DNA from: Brevibacterium sp. 'Marine'
GTDB taxonomy: Bacteria > Actinomycetota > Actinomycetes > Actinomycetales > Brevibacteriaceae
Direction of reading: 5' to 3'
DNA length: 64,000 nt
Assembly (NCBI RefSeq): GCF_012844365.1
Contig: NZ_CP051626.1
Location: 248,001-312,000 of the forward strand
In this document: positions 26,100 through 34,598 of the stretch, piece by piece
Layout: each line of letters starts with the position of its first letter
Position numbering within the stretch: position 1 is the stretch's first letter
Notes under the pieces: generated by a model
Seen by the model: the letters and a program-made list of their open reading frames with translations, nothing else
Told to the model about the DNA's origin: nothing
Database searches by the model: none
Position numbers and translations under genes: made by a program

Positions 26100-27614
26100 A
26101 TGGATACTCTCATCGATCTGGGCGGCGGCTTCGCCTCGGCGGTCGAGCCGGCCAGCCTCGCCTTCGCCCTCCTCGGCGTGCTGCTGGGCACCGTCGTCGG
26201 AGTGCTGCCGGGAATCGGACCGATCTCCGCGATCGCGATCCTCATTCCGGTCTCCTTCGGCATGGAACCGGTCCACGGTCTCATTCTGCTGTGCGGAATC
26301 TACTACGGGTCGATGTACGGCGGCTCGATCACCGCAACTCTCATCAAAACCCCTGGTGAGGTTGCCAGTGCGGTGACCGCGATCGAAGGCTATGAAATGG
26401 CTCGCCGAGGTCGCGGCAAGGCGGCGCTGGCGACCGCGGCGATCGGGTCGTTCCTCGCCGGCACCCTGGCCATCATCGGGCTGACGTTCCTCTCGCCCGT
26501 GCTCGTCAAACTCGCGAACGTCTTCGGCGCCACCGAATACTTCCTGCTCATGGCCACGGCCCTGCTGCTCGCGTCGACGATGTCGGCGGGTTCGCGGGCC
26601 AAGGCGCTCATCTCGATCTTCATCGGTCTGGCCGTCGGCCTCATCGGGCTGGACTTCCAGACCGGACTGCCCCGGCAGACCTTCGGCATCGATCTGCTCT
26701 CCGACGGGATCGACTTCACGATCTTCGCAATGGCGCTCTTCGCCATCCCCGAGGCGATCCGCAACCTCGCGCTCGGGCGCGGGGCCAAGGATGAGATCCA
26801 GGGCTTCGGCGAAGACAAGTGGATGACGAAGCAGGACTGGCAGCGGTCGGCCGGGCCGTGGGCCCGCGGTTCGGTGCTCGGTTTCATCATCGGCATCCTG
26901 CCCGGCGTCGGTCCCTCGCTGGCCTCGTTCATGTCCTACATCATGGAGAAGCGGCTCTCGAAGCGGAAGGACGAATTCGGTCACGGTGCCATCGAAGGCG
27001 TGGCCGGTCCCGAGGCGGCGAACAACGCCGGTGTGGGTGGCGCGATGATTCCGCTGTTCAGCCTCGGCATCCCGGGTTCTGCGACGACGGCGCTGCTGCT
27101 CTTCGTGTTCACGATGTACGGTCTGCAGCCCGGGCCGCTGATCTTCCGGGACGACACCGGTCTGATCTGGACGATCATCGCCAGCATGTACATCGGCAAT
27201 ATCGCGCTCATCATCCTCAACCTGCCGCTGGTCGGAGTGTTCGTCAAACTGCTGAAGATGCCGAAGGAGATCCTCTTCTCTGCAATCCTCGTGCTCGTGG
27301 TCATCGGTGCCTACGCCATCGAATTCAGCCTGTTCGGGCTGATGATGCTCGGCATCTTCGGAGTCATCGGCTACCTCATGGAGAAGGGCGGGATCCCCTT
27401 GGCTCCGGCGATCCTCGCACTTGTGCTCGTGCCGCTGCTCGAGGACAACTTCCGACGCATGCTGCAGATCTCCGGCGGATCGTTCGCGCCCCTGGTCACC
27501 AGGCCGGTGTCGCTGTCGATCATCATCCTCATGGTGGCAGGCATCATCGGACCCATCATCGTCCGGTGGTGGGTGAGCCGCAGGAAGCTGCTCGCCGATG
27601 TGACGGTGTCGTGA
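26100..27614 (+). CDS. tctA: Tripartite tricarboxylate transporter large membrane subunit TctA
   Basis: A 504-residue polytopic protein with the conserved TctA landmarks: GTVVGVLPGIGPISAIAIL near residues 38-56, YYGSMYGGSITATLIKTPGEVASAVTAIEG, the repeat GILPGVGPSLASF in the second half and IPGSATTALLL. These glycine/proline hairpins make the translocation site. Around 12 helices are expected. GGGGGCGGAC precedes the ATG. The operon order C-B-A with an IclR regulator closing it supports carboxylate uptake by proton or sodium symport. Confidence 0.94.
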   Translation: MDTLIDLGGGFASAVEPASLAFALLGVLLGTVVGVLPGIGPISAIAILIPVSFGMEPVHGLILLCGIYYGSMYGGSITATLIKTPGEVASAVTAIEGYEMARRGRGKAALATAAIGSFLAGTLAIIGLTFLSPVLVKLANVFGATEYFLLMATALLLASTMSAGSRAKALISIFIGLAVGLIGLDFQTGLPRQTFGIDLLSDGIDFTIFAMALFAIPEAIRNLALGRGAKDEIQGFGEDKWMTKQDWQRSAGPWARGSVLGFIIGILPGVGPSLASFMSYIMEKRLSKRKDEFGHGAIEGVAGPEAANNAGVGGAMIPLFSLGIPGSATTALLLFVFTMYGLQPGPLIFRDDTGLIWTIIASMYIGNIALIILNLPLVGVFVKLLKMPKEILFSAILVLVVIGAYAIEFSLFGLMMLGIFGVIGYLMEKGGIPLAPAILALVLVPLLEDNFRRMLQISGGSFAPLVTRPVSLSIIILMVAGIIGPIIVRWWVSRRKLLADVTVS

Positions 27615-27623
27615 GGAATGGGG

Positions 27624-28322
27624 ATGACGAGCTCTCAGCAGGCGCCGGCGGAGATCGGTGTCATCGACCGCAGTGCGGCCATCCTCGCCGTCCTCCAGGA
27701 TTCGCCGATGACTGCCGCACAGGTGTGCCGCCGCCTCGGCTATTCGAAGTCGACGACGTACCGGCTGCTGAACGACTTGCGGGAGCACAATTTCATCGTC
27801 CGTGATTCGTCCGGGCTGCTGCGATTGGGGCCGTTCCCGGGTCGGCGCAATATCGCCACGACGAACTCGGTGCTCGACCATCTGCGGACGATGACCGGGG
27901 AATCCGTGCAGCTGTGGGTCCGCGTCGGTGAGGATCGGGTGTGCGTGCGCAATGTCGAAGCCGATCACGAGCTGCGTGTCTCTCGTGGCGTCGGAGCGGT
28001 GCTGCCGCTCGTCGACGGCGGCTCGGCGGCCCTGGCGCTGTGCGGGCCGGGGAATCCGGGGGAGTTCTACGCGACGAAGCAGGCACGGGTGGCCGGGACC
28101 GCCTCGGCGAGTGTGGCCTTCACCGTCGGTGCGATCGTGTTCGCCCTCTGCGTGTCCTACCCGCTGACCCGGGAACCGGACAACGTCGCCGGCGCTTATC
28201 GCACCCTGCTCAGCCGGGCCGCCGTTGAGCTGCGGGCGCTGCTCGACGGCAGTGAGGAGCTCGAAGTGCTGCGCGACATCGCCCGGTTGGCGCTGGGCGC
28301 GCGGAAGCAGGCGGGGGAGTAG
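27624..28322 (+). CDS. IclR-type helix-turn-helix regulator
   Basis: The ATG at 27624 lies six bases after GAGGA, whereas the in-frame ATG at 27618 abuts it. The 232-residue protein has an N-terminal winged helix (DRSAAILAVLQDSPMTAAQVCRRLGYSKSTTYRLL) and a shorter-than-usual effector domain, with GVGAVLPLVDGGSAALAL matching the IclR LPLHxTAxGKA segment and VAFTVGAIVFALCVSYPLT the ligand pocket strand. It starts a few bases after tctA stops and should regulate this operon. An iterated 9-mer encodes the TASAS stretch. Confidence 0.85.
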   Translation: MTSSQQAPAEIGVIDRSAAILAVLQDSPMTAAQVCRRLGYSKSTTYRLLNDLREHNFIVRDSSGLLRLGPFPGRRNIATTNSVLDHLRTMTGESVQLWVRVGEDRVCVRNVEADHELRVSRGVGAVLPLVDGGSAALALCGPGNPGEFYATKQARVAGTASASVAFTVGAIVFALCVSYPLTREPDNVAGAYRTLLSRAAVELRALLDGSEELEVLRDIARLALGARKQAGE

Positions 28323-28337
28323 GCGTTCAGCCTCGTT

Positions 28338-29012
28338 TCACTCAGTCGGAGACTGGCCGAGGTAGAAGCCGGTTGTCCTCTCGGCGGCGGCGCGCGCTTG
28401 ATCGACCGGCGTGCCTGCGGCCGCCGACGCCTCGCCCCAGCGGGTGCTGGAAGCACGAACGAATTCCTGAGCCTGCACAGAGGTGACCCACTCGTTCTCG
28501 TCGGCGGGACGTCCCGTGCCGGCCACGAGATGGTTGGCGAGACCGAGGAGGGAGATGTCCCACCCGACCCCGGTGGCGCCGGGTCCGAACTGCACCCAGA
28601 AATCGGCGTTCGCCTCACCCGTGTGCGAGTGCTCCAGGGTCAGACGTGCGCCGTCGTCTGCCTCGGCGATGCGGACGGCGACATGGCTGATTCCTTCCGC
28701 GAATTCCCAGGTCAGCGAGTACGACTCGGGCGGTTCGCACGTTTCGATAGTGCCCGAGGCATTGCCTTCGATCTGGTAGCGACCGCCGAGTTCGAGGTCA
28801 CCGCTGACCGGGGCGAACCAGCGCTCGAGCCGGACCGGATCGGTGCAGGCCTCCCAGAGGTCGGCGACGGTGGTCGGGTAGGTCTGGCTCAGCGTCTGCA
28901 CCGTGTGTTGGGTGTCGCCCTCGACGGTGATGTTGAGTCCGCGGTCGACGGCATCGGCCTGTGCGGCGAGGACCTGGTCTTCGGTGGGTCGACTGGAGTC
29001 GGAGGTGGTCAT
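28338..29012 (-). CDS. SRPBCC/AHSA1-domain protein
   Basis: The ATG at 29012 has GAGGAG upstream; the longer frame is not supported. The 224-residue protein carries an Activator of Hsp90 ATPase homologue 1-like START-fold domain: LSQTYPTTVADLWEACTDPVRLERWFAPV opens it, then GGRYQIEGNASGTIETCEPP, YSLTWEF and a TRLTLEHSH-type strand. Proteins of this kind bind small hydrophobic ligands and often accompany ArsR regulators, but none is next to it here. The C-terminal 60 residues are Ala-rich and of unknown role. It ends facing the IclR gene. Confidence 0.82.
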   Translation of the reverse strand: MTTSDSSRPTEDQVLAAQADAVDRGLNITVEGDTQHTVQTLSQTYPTTVADLWEACTDPVRLERWFAPVSGDLELGGRYQIEGNASGTIETCEPPESYSLTWEFAEGISHVAVRIAEADDGARLTLEHSHTGEANADFWVQFGPGATGVGWDISLLGLANHLVAGTGRPADENEWVTSVQAQEFVRASSTRWGEASAAAGTPVDQARAAAERTTGFYLGQSPTE

Positions 29013-29265
29013 GAGAGCTCCTCGAAAGGTCGTCGATGATTTGGCGGCGGTCGGCAGGGACTGCGGAAAGTCCGCCAAGGATCGGCGGAACTTCATGGTA
29101 ACCAAGGATGCGCAGCGGTGGAATAGCGTCGATGCTTGTCGGGGATGAGAACGGATATGTCATTCACCAGGACCGGTTCATCAGCAGACGCATAGTGTTG
29201 AGCGAAGACGGAGCCGCCGAGCGCGGAACCGAACAAGCGCGCACCGCACTACGGGAGGACCCCAT

Positions 29266-29766
29266 ATGACCACACGCATCGCCGTCGTCGTCGGCAACCC
29301 GAGCCCCAACTCGCGCACCCGTCAGGTGGCCGAGGACCTCGCAGGCAAGATCGCCGAGGTGACCGGATCCGAGATCGACGAAACCATCGAACTCGCCGAG
29401 GTGACCGACGAGATCTTCTCCTGGAAGTCCGACCGTCTCGACACACTCACCGAGCGTCTGGCGACTGCCGACTTCGCCGTCATCGCCACCCCGACCTACA
29501 AGGCCAGTTACACCGGGCTGCTCAAAGCTTTCCTCGACCGGTATGACGCAGGTGGTCTGCACGAGCTGATCGCGATCCCCGTGTTCACGATCGGCTCCCC
29601 CGCGCACACCCTGGCGGTGGAGACGACCCTGCGACCGCTGCTCGTCGAACTCGGCGCCAGTGTGCCGACGAAGGGACTGGCGTTCCCGACCGCGAAGTTC
29701 GAAGACCGCGCGGCCATGCTCGATGACTGGGTCGAGAGCCAGAAAGTGTACCTGCCGCAGGGGTGA
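29266..29766 (+). CDS. NADPH-dependent FMN reductase (flavodoxin fold)
   Basis: A 166-residue flavodoxin-like reductase. The FMN phosphate loop is VVVGNPSPNSRTRQVAEDL at the N-terminus, followed by ATPTYKASYTGLLKAFLDR, the flavin-binding and dimer segment, and FTIGSPAHTL. Enzymes of this family reduce FMN or quinones with NAD(P)H and often feed two-component monooxygenases or desulfonation systems. No partner monooxygenase is in the same operon, although an ABM-domain protein lies on the opposite strand beyond the terminator. GGGAGGA precedes the ATG. Confidence 0.88.
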   Translation: MTTRIAVVVGNPSPNSRTRQVAEDLAGKIAEVTGSEIDETIELAEVTDEIFSWKSDRLDTLTERLATADFAVIATPTYKASYTGLLKAFLDRYDAGGLHELIAIPVFTIGSPAHTLAVETTLRPLLVELGASVPTKGLAFPTAKFEDRAAMLDDWVESQKVYLPQG

Positions 29767-29861
29767 GCCTTCAGCTCGGTGAAGCTGCAGCGGCTTAGTG
29801 CAGGGGCCGAGCTATTGCAGGTTCACCAAGCTGGTGGGCAGGGCGGTGACGGGAACGCAGC

Positions 29862-29896
29862 GTGCGGGCCCGCTGAACGGATCAGCGGGCCCGCAC
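29862..29896. terminator. Perfect 15-bp hairpin between convergent genes
   Basis: GTGCGGGCCCGCTGA pairs exactly with its complement across the 5-base loop ACGGA. It sits between the FMN reductase (plus) and the ABM protein (minus) and is likely a bidirectional terminator, although it lacks a T-run. Confidence 0.7.
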
Positions 29897-29948
29897 GGCC
29901 GCCTCGGCGAATGAGGTCGTCCCGGTAGGGGACATCCTCGGTGAGGGA

Positions 29949-30278
29949 TCAGTCGATCTGGAGCTCGCCCATCGCGTCCCAACCGTCGCCGTCGATCTGA
30001 CGGGAGATGATCTTCGGGGTGGCTGCCAGAGCGGAATGCATCGGCCCGCCCTCGGCGGTCGCGGCCTGGAAGTGATCGGACTTCACATGCGCTTCGGCGG
30101 CATCATCGTCGAAGGCTTCGACGAGGACGTACTCGTTCGGGTCATCGAGGCTGCGCGACCAGTCGAACCATTTGTTGCCGGGTTCGGCACGGGTCGCCTC
30201 GGTGAATTCGCGGGTGATCTCCGGCCACTTCTCGGCCATTTCGGGTTTGACGGGGAACTTCACGACGATGAAGATCAT
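29949..30278 (-). CDS. ABM-domain (putative quinol monooxygenase) protein
   Basis: A 109-residue antibiotic-biosynthesis-monooxygenase-type protein with a ferredoxin-like fold. MIFIVVKFPVKPEMAEKW is the first strand and helix, EPGNKWFDWSRSLDDPNEYVLVEAF the typical central strands, and HVKSDHF the conserved His motif of YgiN-like proteins. These small dimers include quinol monooxygenases and heme-degrading enzymes. It precedes no obvious partner; the SDR gene lies 78 bases upstream on the same strand and may be co-transcribed. Confidence 0.85.
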   Translation of the reverse strand: MIFIVVKFPVKPEMAEKWPEITREFTEATRAEPGNKWFDWSRSLDDPNEYVLVEAFDDDAAEAHVKSDHFQAATAEGGPMHSALAATPKIISRQIDGDGWDAMGELQID

Positions 30279-30356
30279 GTCTTCTTCCTTTCTCTGCGGG
30301 TGACTTCTTATGTGGAGATGTGGGTGGCGGTGTCTGTACCGCCCACTGGGACGACG

Positions 30357-31142
30357 TTACGAGAACTGCATTCCGCCGTCGACGAGCATGGTCTGCCCGG
30401 TGATGTAATCGGAGTCCTCGCTGGCGAGGAACGACACGAGACTGGCGACGTCCTCAGGCACGGACACCCGGCCCATGAGGATGTCACCAGCATATTTCTT
30501 GATTGCCTCACCCTTGGCCAGGCCTTCCTCGGCGGCAAGTTTCTCATCGATGAGATCCCACATCGCGGTGCCGACGATGCCGGGACCGTAGGCATTGACG
30601 GTGATGCCGTGCTTGGCCCACTCCATCGCGGCTCCCTGAGTCAGTCCGCGCACCGCCCATTTCGTCGCCGAATACGGCGAGAGCAGCGCGAAGGGACGGA
30701 ACGCGACGATCGAGGCGGCGCCGATGATCTTGCCGCCGTTGCCCTGCTCGATCATCTGCTTCGCCGCAGCCTGATACGACAGGAAGACACCGGTGAGGTT
30801 GACGTCGACGATCTTCTCGAAATCCGCCTTCGAATAGTCGATGAGGGGTTCGACCTGGGCGATTCCGGCGTTCGCGACGAAGACGTCGAGTTTCCCTCCC
30901 GCGTCCACGGCCACCTCGACGAGGCGGCTCAGCGAATCCTCGTCCGTGACGTCCACCTCGGCACCGGTGGCCTTCCCGCCTGCGCTTTCGATCGTTGTGA
31001 CGGTCTCCGCCACTCCGTCCTGCATGCCCGGCAGGTCGGCCACGATGACGTGGTGGCCATCGGCTCCGAGCCTCTGCGCAATGCCCTGTCCGATTCCCCG
31101 TGCGGACCCCGTCACCACTGCGACGCTGTTGGTCGTGCCCAT
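30357..31142 (-). CDS. SDR family oxidoreductase (acetoin/diacetyl reductase-like)
   Basis: The ATG at 31142 is preceded by AAGGAGGAG. The 261-residue SDR has the NAD motif TGSARGIG (11-18), an Asp at the end of beta-2 (VADLPG) that favours NAD over NADP, VANAGIA, and the triad Ser144, Tyr157 and Lys161 (YSATK). The pattern, including [21 protein letters not shown], is that of meso-2,3-butanediol dehydrogenase/(S)-acetoin-forming diacetyl reductases. It is preceded by a TCATGTGGCGA element also found before the GMC operon, suggesting control by the IclR protein encoded between them. Confidence 0.88.
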   Translation of the reverse strand: MGTTNSVAVVTGSARGIGQGIAQRLGADGHHVIVADLPGMQDGVAETVTTIESAGGKATGAEVDVTDEDSLSRLVEVAVDAGGKLDVFVANAGIAQVEPLIDYSKADFEKIVDVNLTGVFLSYQAAAKQMIEQGNGGKIIGAASIVAFRPFALLSPYSATKWAVRGLTQGAAMEWAKHGITVNAYGPGIVGTAMWDLIDEKLAAEEGLAKGEAIKKYAGDILMGRVSVPEDVASLVSFLASEDSDYITGQTMLVDGGMQFS

Positions 31143-31220
31143 TTCTCCTCCTTGAGTTCTCAACTGTGAGCGAGCACGATCATTCTCAGCAGAGTCATCG
31201 CTTGGAGGACACGGTTCTTC

Positions 31221-31231
31221 TCATGTGGCGA
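31221..31231. promoter_or_regulatory. Candidate operator TCATGTGGCGA upstream of the SDR gene
   Basis: Shares 10 of 11 bases with TCATGTGGTGA at 32157-32167 in front of the Gdh3/GMC operon. Both sit in promoter regions flanking one IclR gene, so a common operator is plausible. Confidence 0.4.
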
Positions 31232-31243
31232 TAAAGCTGGGGG

Positions 31244-32026
31244 TTAAGCGTGCTCGGCGACGGGGACGGTGACCGACCCGCCGCGCAGGTAGCTCGATGC
31301 CAGGCCCGCATGCTCACGCAGGGTCGACTCGACCAGCTTCGCCCTCCCCGCCATCTTCGACGAGGGAGTGCTGATCGCCATCGCTCCGACCTGCATTCCC
31401 GTGCCGTTGCGCACCGGCACGGCCGCGCAGGTCTGACGGGGCAGGAACTCCTCGTGCTCCCATGCGATTCCGCGGGTGGCCACCTCGGCGAGGTGGGGGT
31501 CGAGGGCCTCTCGGCTGATCATCGTCTGCGGGGTGAGCACCTGCATTCCGCGCGCCTCGAGGTAATCGGTGCGCTGCGGTTCGGGCATTCCGGCCAGCAG
31601 GATCTTGCCGAAAGCAGTGGCGTGCGCGGCCTCGTGGAAGCCGAAGCGCAGGGGCCTCAGCCGCGGGTGTTTCTCGCAGTCGGAGCAGTAGGTGAGGATG
31701 ATGTCGGAGCCGCGGTAGATCGCGAAATAGGCGGCAGTGCCCAGTGACCGGTGGAGCTGATCGGTGATCTGCCGGATCGGATGCGGAGCGACGAGGCGCT
31801 GCTGGAACGACAGTCCGAGTTCGAAGCATTTCGGACCGAGCTCGAAACGCTTGGTGTCCTTGAGGTAGACGAGATACCCGGAATCGGCGAGCTCGTGGAG
31901 GAGTCGGTAGACGGTGGGCAGAGGGATCTCGAGGCGGGTGGCCACGGTCTTCGCTGATGCGCTGCCCGAAGAGGCAACTGCTTCGAGAACGGCGAAGGTT
32001 CGTTGGATCACGGCACTGTTGGACAC
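31244..32026 (-). CDS. IclR family transcriptional regulator
   Basis: Start chosen at a GTG with AGGAG 5 bases upstream; open frame further upstream lacks support. The 260-residue protein has the winged HTH (VIQRTFAVLEAVASSGSASAKTVATRLEIPLPTVYRLLHEL) and the IclR effector domain with HEAAHATAFGKILLAGM, the LPLHxTAxGK equivalent, and CAAVPVRNGTGMQVGAMAISTP near the end. Neighbours are the SDR on the same strand and the divergent GMC oxidoreductase pair; a shared 11-base element suggests it controls both. Confidence 0.88.
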   Translation of the reverse strand: MSNSAVIQRTFAVLEAVASSGSASAKTVATRLEIPLPTVYRLLHELADSGYLVYLKDTKRFELGPKCFELGLSFQQRLVAPHPIRQITDQLHRSLGTAAYFAIYRGSDIILTYCSDCEKHPRLRPLRFGFHEAAHATAFGKILLAGMPEPQRTDYLEARGMQVLTPQTMISREALDPHLAEVATRGIAWEHEEFLPRQTCAAVPVRNGTGMQVGAMAISTPSSKMAGRAKLVESTLREHAGLASSYLRGGSVTVPVAEHA

Positions 32027-32156
32027 GCGGTCTCCTGACTGTGCGATCGCCTCGGCGGTGGGCATCCGGCCCCGGCCGCCGGACCAGGTCCGTCCCCGCC
32101 GGGACGGGAACGGTCGTGGGTGCGGGACGGCGGAGCCGCCTCGGCGATCGACTTTT

Positions 32157-32167
32157 TCATGTGGTGA
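32157..32167. promoter_or_regulatory. Candidate operator TCATGTGGTGA in the IclR/GMC divergent region
   Basis: Second copy of the element at 31221, located between the IclR start (minus) and the small-subunit gene (plus). It is preceded by a T-run. Function inferred from position and repetition. Confidence 0.4.
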
Positions 32168-32272
32168 GAATGAGGATAGTCCATGGTGTCGCCGGTCACA
32201 TAGGTTGCTCATGTCAGGACAGTGGCGGGCGTGCGTCGATGCCGCCGGCCGAGTGGAGCAAAGGAGCATCCG

Positions 32273-32848
32273 ATGGCATTCCCTGCAAAATACCCATCGC
32301 TGAATGCGATGGAGATGACGGACGAGGCGAAGCAGACCCTCATCCGCGTGCTGCGCGTGGCGTTCCCGCACGCAGACTTCCCCGACGGGCCGTATGTGCG
32401 CACCGCGGAGAAGATCCTCATCGCCGCCGACGAGGAGACCTGGTTCCGGGTGGCCCTCATCCAAGGGCTGTTGTCATTGGATCAGCTCTCCGACGGGAAC
32501 TTCTGCGGGCTCGACGACGATTCCGCGCTCAAGGTGCTGCGGCGGGTCGAGTCCACCGAGTTCTTCGGCTTCGTTCGCCGCACCGCCGTGCTCAACCTCT
32601 ATGACGACACGGAAGTGTGGGAGACGCTCGGCTACGAAGGACCGTCGTTCGACAAGGGCGGCTATATCAACCGCGGTTTCGACGATCTCGACTGGCTGCC
32701 CGAACCGCGCATCGTCTACCCCGAGGACGAGCCGATTCCCGAACTCGGCGTCGGGGCAACGGGGGTCCGCAGCGGCAGTGCTGTCGGTGACGAGTCGAGC
32801 AATCAGCCCGCGCCGCAGAGCGTCGAGATGGGTGAGGTGAAGAAGTGA
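32273..32848 (+). CDS. Gluconate 2-dehydrogenase subunit 3-like small subunit
   Basis: The ATG at 32273 has AAAGGAG upstream. The 191-residue protein matches the subunit 3 (gamma) family that pairs with membrane-linked FAD dehydrogenases: QTLIRVLRVAFPHADFPDGPYVRTAEKI, a central FRVALIQGLLSLDQ and STEFFGFVRRTAVLNLYDD with the characteristic aromatic cluster. No twin-arginine signal is visible, unlike many proteobacterial homologues, so export is uncertain. It overlaps the GMC oxidoreductase gene and probably forms a complex with it. Confidence 0.85.
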   Translation: MAFPAKYPSLNAMEMTDEAKQTLIRVLRVAFPHADFPDGPYVRTAEKILIAADEETWFRVALIQGLLSLDQLSDGNFCGLDDDSALKVLRRVESTEFFGFVRRTAVLNLYDDTEVWETLGYEGPSFDKGGYINRGFDDLDWLPEPRIVYPEDEPIPELGVGATGVRSGSAVGDESSNQPAPQSVEMGEVKK

Positions 32849-34470
32849 TGACCGCTGAGAACACAGGACGCGGTGCCGGCGCCGAGGCCGGACGCAGTGT
32901 GACCGGATACAGCATCGACCCGGACGAGGAGGCCGTCGTCATCGTCGGCTCCGGCGCCGGCGGGGGAACGCTGGCGTACGAGCTCACGGCGAAGGGCATT
33001 CCGGTCGTCGTCCTCGAGGCCGGGCCGTATCTGCACAACGAGGACTACGTCAACAACGAATGGGAGGCCTTCAACCAGATGGCCTGGCTCGACCCCAGGA
33101 CGACGACGGGATCGTGGCGGATCGCCCGCGACTTCCCGAACCTGCCGGCCTGGATCGTCAAGGCTGTGGGCGGGACGACGACCCACTGGTCGGGGGCGAC
33201 GCCGCGGTTCAAAGCCCATGAGTTCAAAGCCCGCAGCGTCTATGGTCGCATCGACGGAGCGAACCTCCTCGACTGGCCGATCGCCCTGGACGAACTGGCT
33301 CCCTACTACGACCGGGCGGAGAAGGCGATGGGCTCGACCCACGTCCACGGCCGGAAGCCGCTGCCGGCGAACAACAACTACAAGGTCTTCGCCGGAGGGG
33401 CGAAAGAAGTCGGCTACAAGTTCTACGCCACCGGCCCGTACGCCACGAACGCCGAAGAATACGACGGCCGCCCCGCCTCCATCCAGGACGGCTTCAACTT
33501 CCAAGGCGATAAGAACAAGTCGAAATGGTCGACCCTGGTCAGGGAGCTGCCGCGGGCAGCGGATACGGGCCTGCTCGATCTGCGGCCGGAGTCCCAGGCC
33601 GTGCAGATCACCCACGATGCGAACGGCCGCGCCGATGCCGTGCTCTACCTCGACAAGGACGGCAACCTCCACCGGCAGGCCGCGAAGCTCGTGTGCGTGG
33701 CCGGCAACTCGATCGAGACGCCGAGGCTGCTCCTGCTGTCCGGAACACCATCCTTCCCCGATGGGCTGGCGAACTCGTCCGGGCATGTGGGCAGGAACTA
33801 TATGCGCCACCTGACCGGCACCGTGTGGGGCCACTTCGACAAACCCGTGCGGATGTACCGTGGGGAGACGATGGCCGGAGTCATCGCCGATGAGTCGATC
33901 CATGACCCCGACCGCGGGTTCTCCGGCGGCTATTACATGGAGACGATCTCGCTGGGTCCGGCGTTCATGGCCTCCTTCGTCGAACCCGGCGGGTGGGGAC
34001 CGGACTTTGCGGCGCTGCTCGACCGGTATCTCAACACGGCGGGAATGTGGATCGTCGGTGAGGACATGCCGCAGGAGAGCAACCGAGTGACGCTGAATAC
34101 GACGGTCAAGGACACGAACGGTCTGCCCGTGCCGAACGTTCACTACGACGATCACGCCAATGATCTGGCGATGCGCGAACACGCCTACGCCGCAGGTCAG
34201 AGGGTCTACGAGGCGGTCGGTGCGCAGACGTCCCACCACACTCCGCCCTATCCGTCGACGCACAACCTCGGCACGGCGCGGATGAGCGAACGTCCCGAAG
34301 ACGGGGTCGTCGACAAGTGGGGCCGGACCCACGACGTGAAGAACCTCTTCATCTCCGACGGATCGGTGTTCACCACCGGTGCTGCGGCGAACCCGACCCT
34401 GACGATCGTGGCGCTGGCGATCCGGCAGGCCGAGTACATCGCCGAGGCGCTGCGGACCGGGGAGGTGTGA
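32848..34470 (+). CDS. GMC family FAD oxidoreductase (gluconate 2-dehydrogenase large subunit-like)
   Basis: The ATG overlaps the upstream stop (TGATG); a GTG one codon earlier is possible. 540 residues with the FAD motif VIVGSGAGGGTLAYEL near residue 30, VGGTTTHWSGATPR (the second GMC signature), and the C-terminal catalytic pair in STHNLGTARM (His) and AANPTLTI (Asn). This arrangement with a subunit-3 partner is that of sugar or sugar-acid dehydrogenases that pass electrons to a cytochrome. The cytochrome c subunit of the classical three-subunit enzyme is absent from the operon, so the acceptor is unknown. Confidence 0.9.
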   Translation: MTAENTGRGAGAEAGRSVTGYSIDPDEEAVVIVGSGAGGGTLAYELTAKGIPVVVLEAGPYLHNEDYVNNEWEAFNQMAWLDPRTTTGSWRIARDFPNLPAWIVKAVGGTTTHWSGATPRFKAHEFKARSVYGRIDGANLLDWPIALDELAPYYDRAEKAMGSTHVHGRKPLPANNNYKVFAGGAKEVGYKFYATGPYATNAEEYDGRPASIQDGFNFQGDKNKSKWSTLVRELPRAADTGLLDLRPESQAVQITHDANGRADAVLYLDKDGNLHRQAAKLVCVAGNSIETPRLLLLSGTPSFPDGLANSSGHVGRNYMRHLTGTVWGHFDKPVRMYRGETMAGVIADESIHDPDRGFSGGYYMETISLGPAFMASFVEPGGWGPDFAALLDRYLNTAGMWIVGEDMPQESNRVTLNTTVKDTNGLPVPNVHYDDHANDLAMREHAYAAGQRVYEAVGAQTSHHTPPYPSTHNLGTARMSERPEDGVVDKWGRTHDVKNLFISDGSVFTTGAAANPTLTIVALAIRQAEYIAEALRTGEV

Positions 34471-34494
34471 GGGGCGGCGGGGTGTTGTCGCATC

Positions 34495-34536
34495 GATCGG
34501 CGTCGGTTCTGTCTTCTGACCAAATCGACGCCGATC
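34495..34536 (+). terminator. Hairpin after the GMC gene
   Basis: An 11-bp perfect stem (GATCGGCGTCG with its complement) with a 20-base loop, 24 bases after the GMC stop. There is no T-run. Confidence 0.45.
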
Positions 34537-34598
34537 TGCTGTGAGAGAGCCTTGTCGCAATAGGATGAAAGACAGACGCAACTAGGAGGAGACTGCCC

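Noticed and set aside
25794..27968. 724-codon minus-strand open frame across tctB, tctA and the IclR gene
   Set aside because: It is antisense to three well-supported genes; the Arg/Asp/His/Glu-rich composition is the usual shadow of GC-rich coding DNA.
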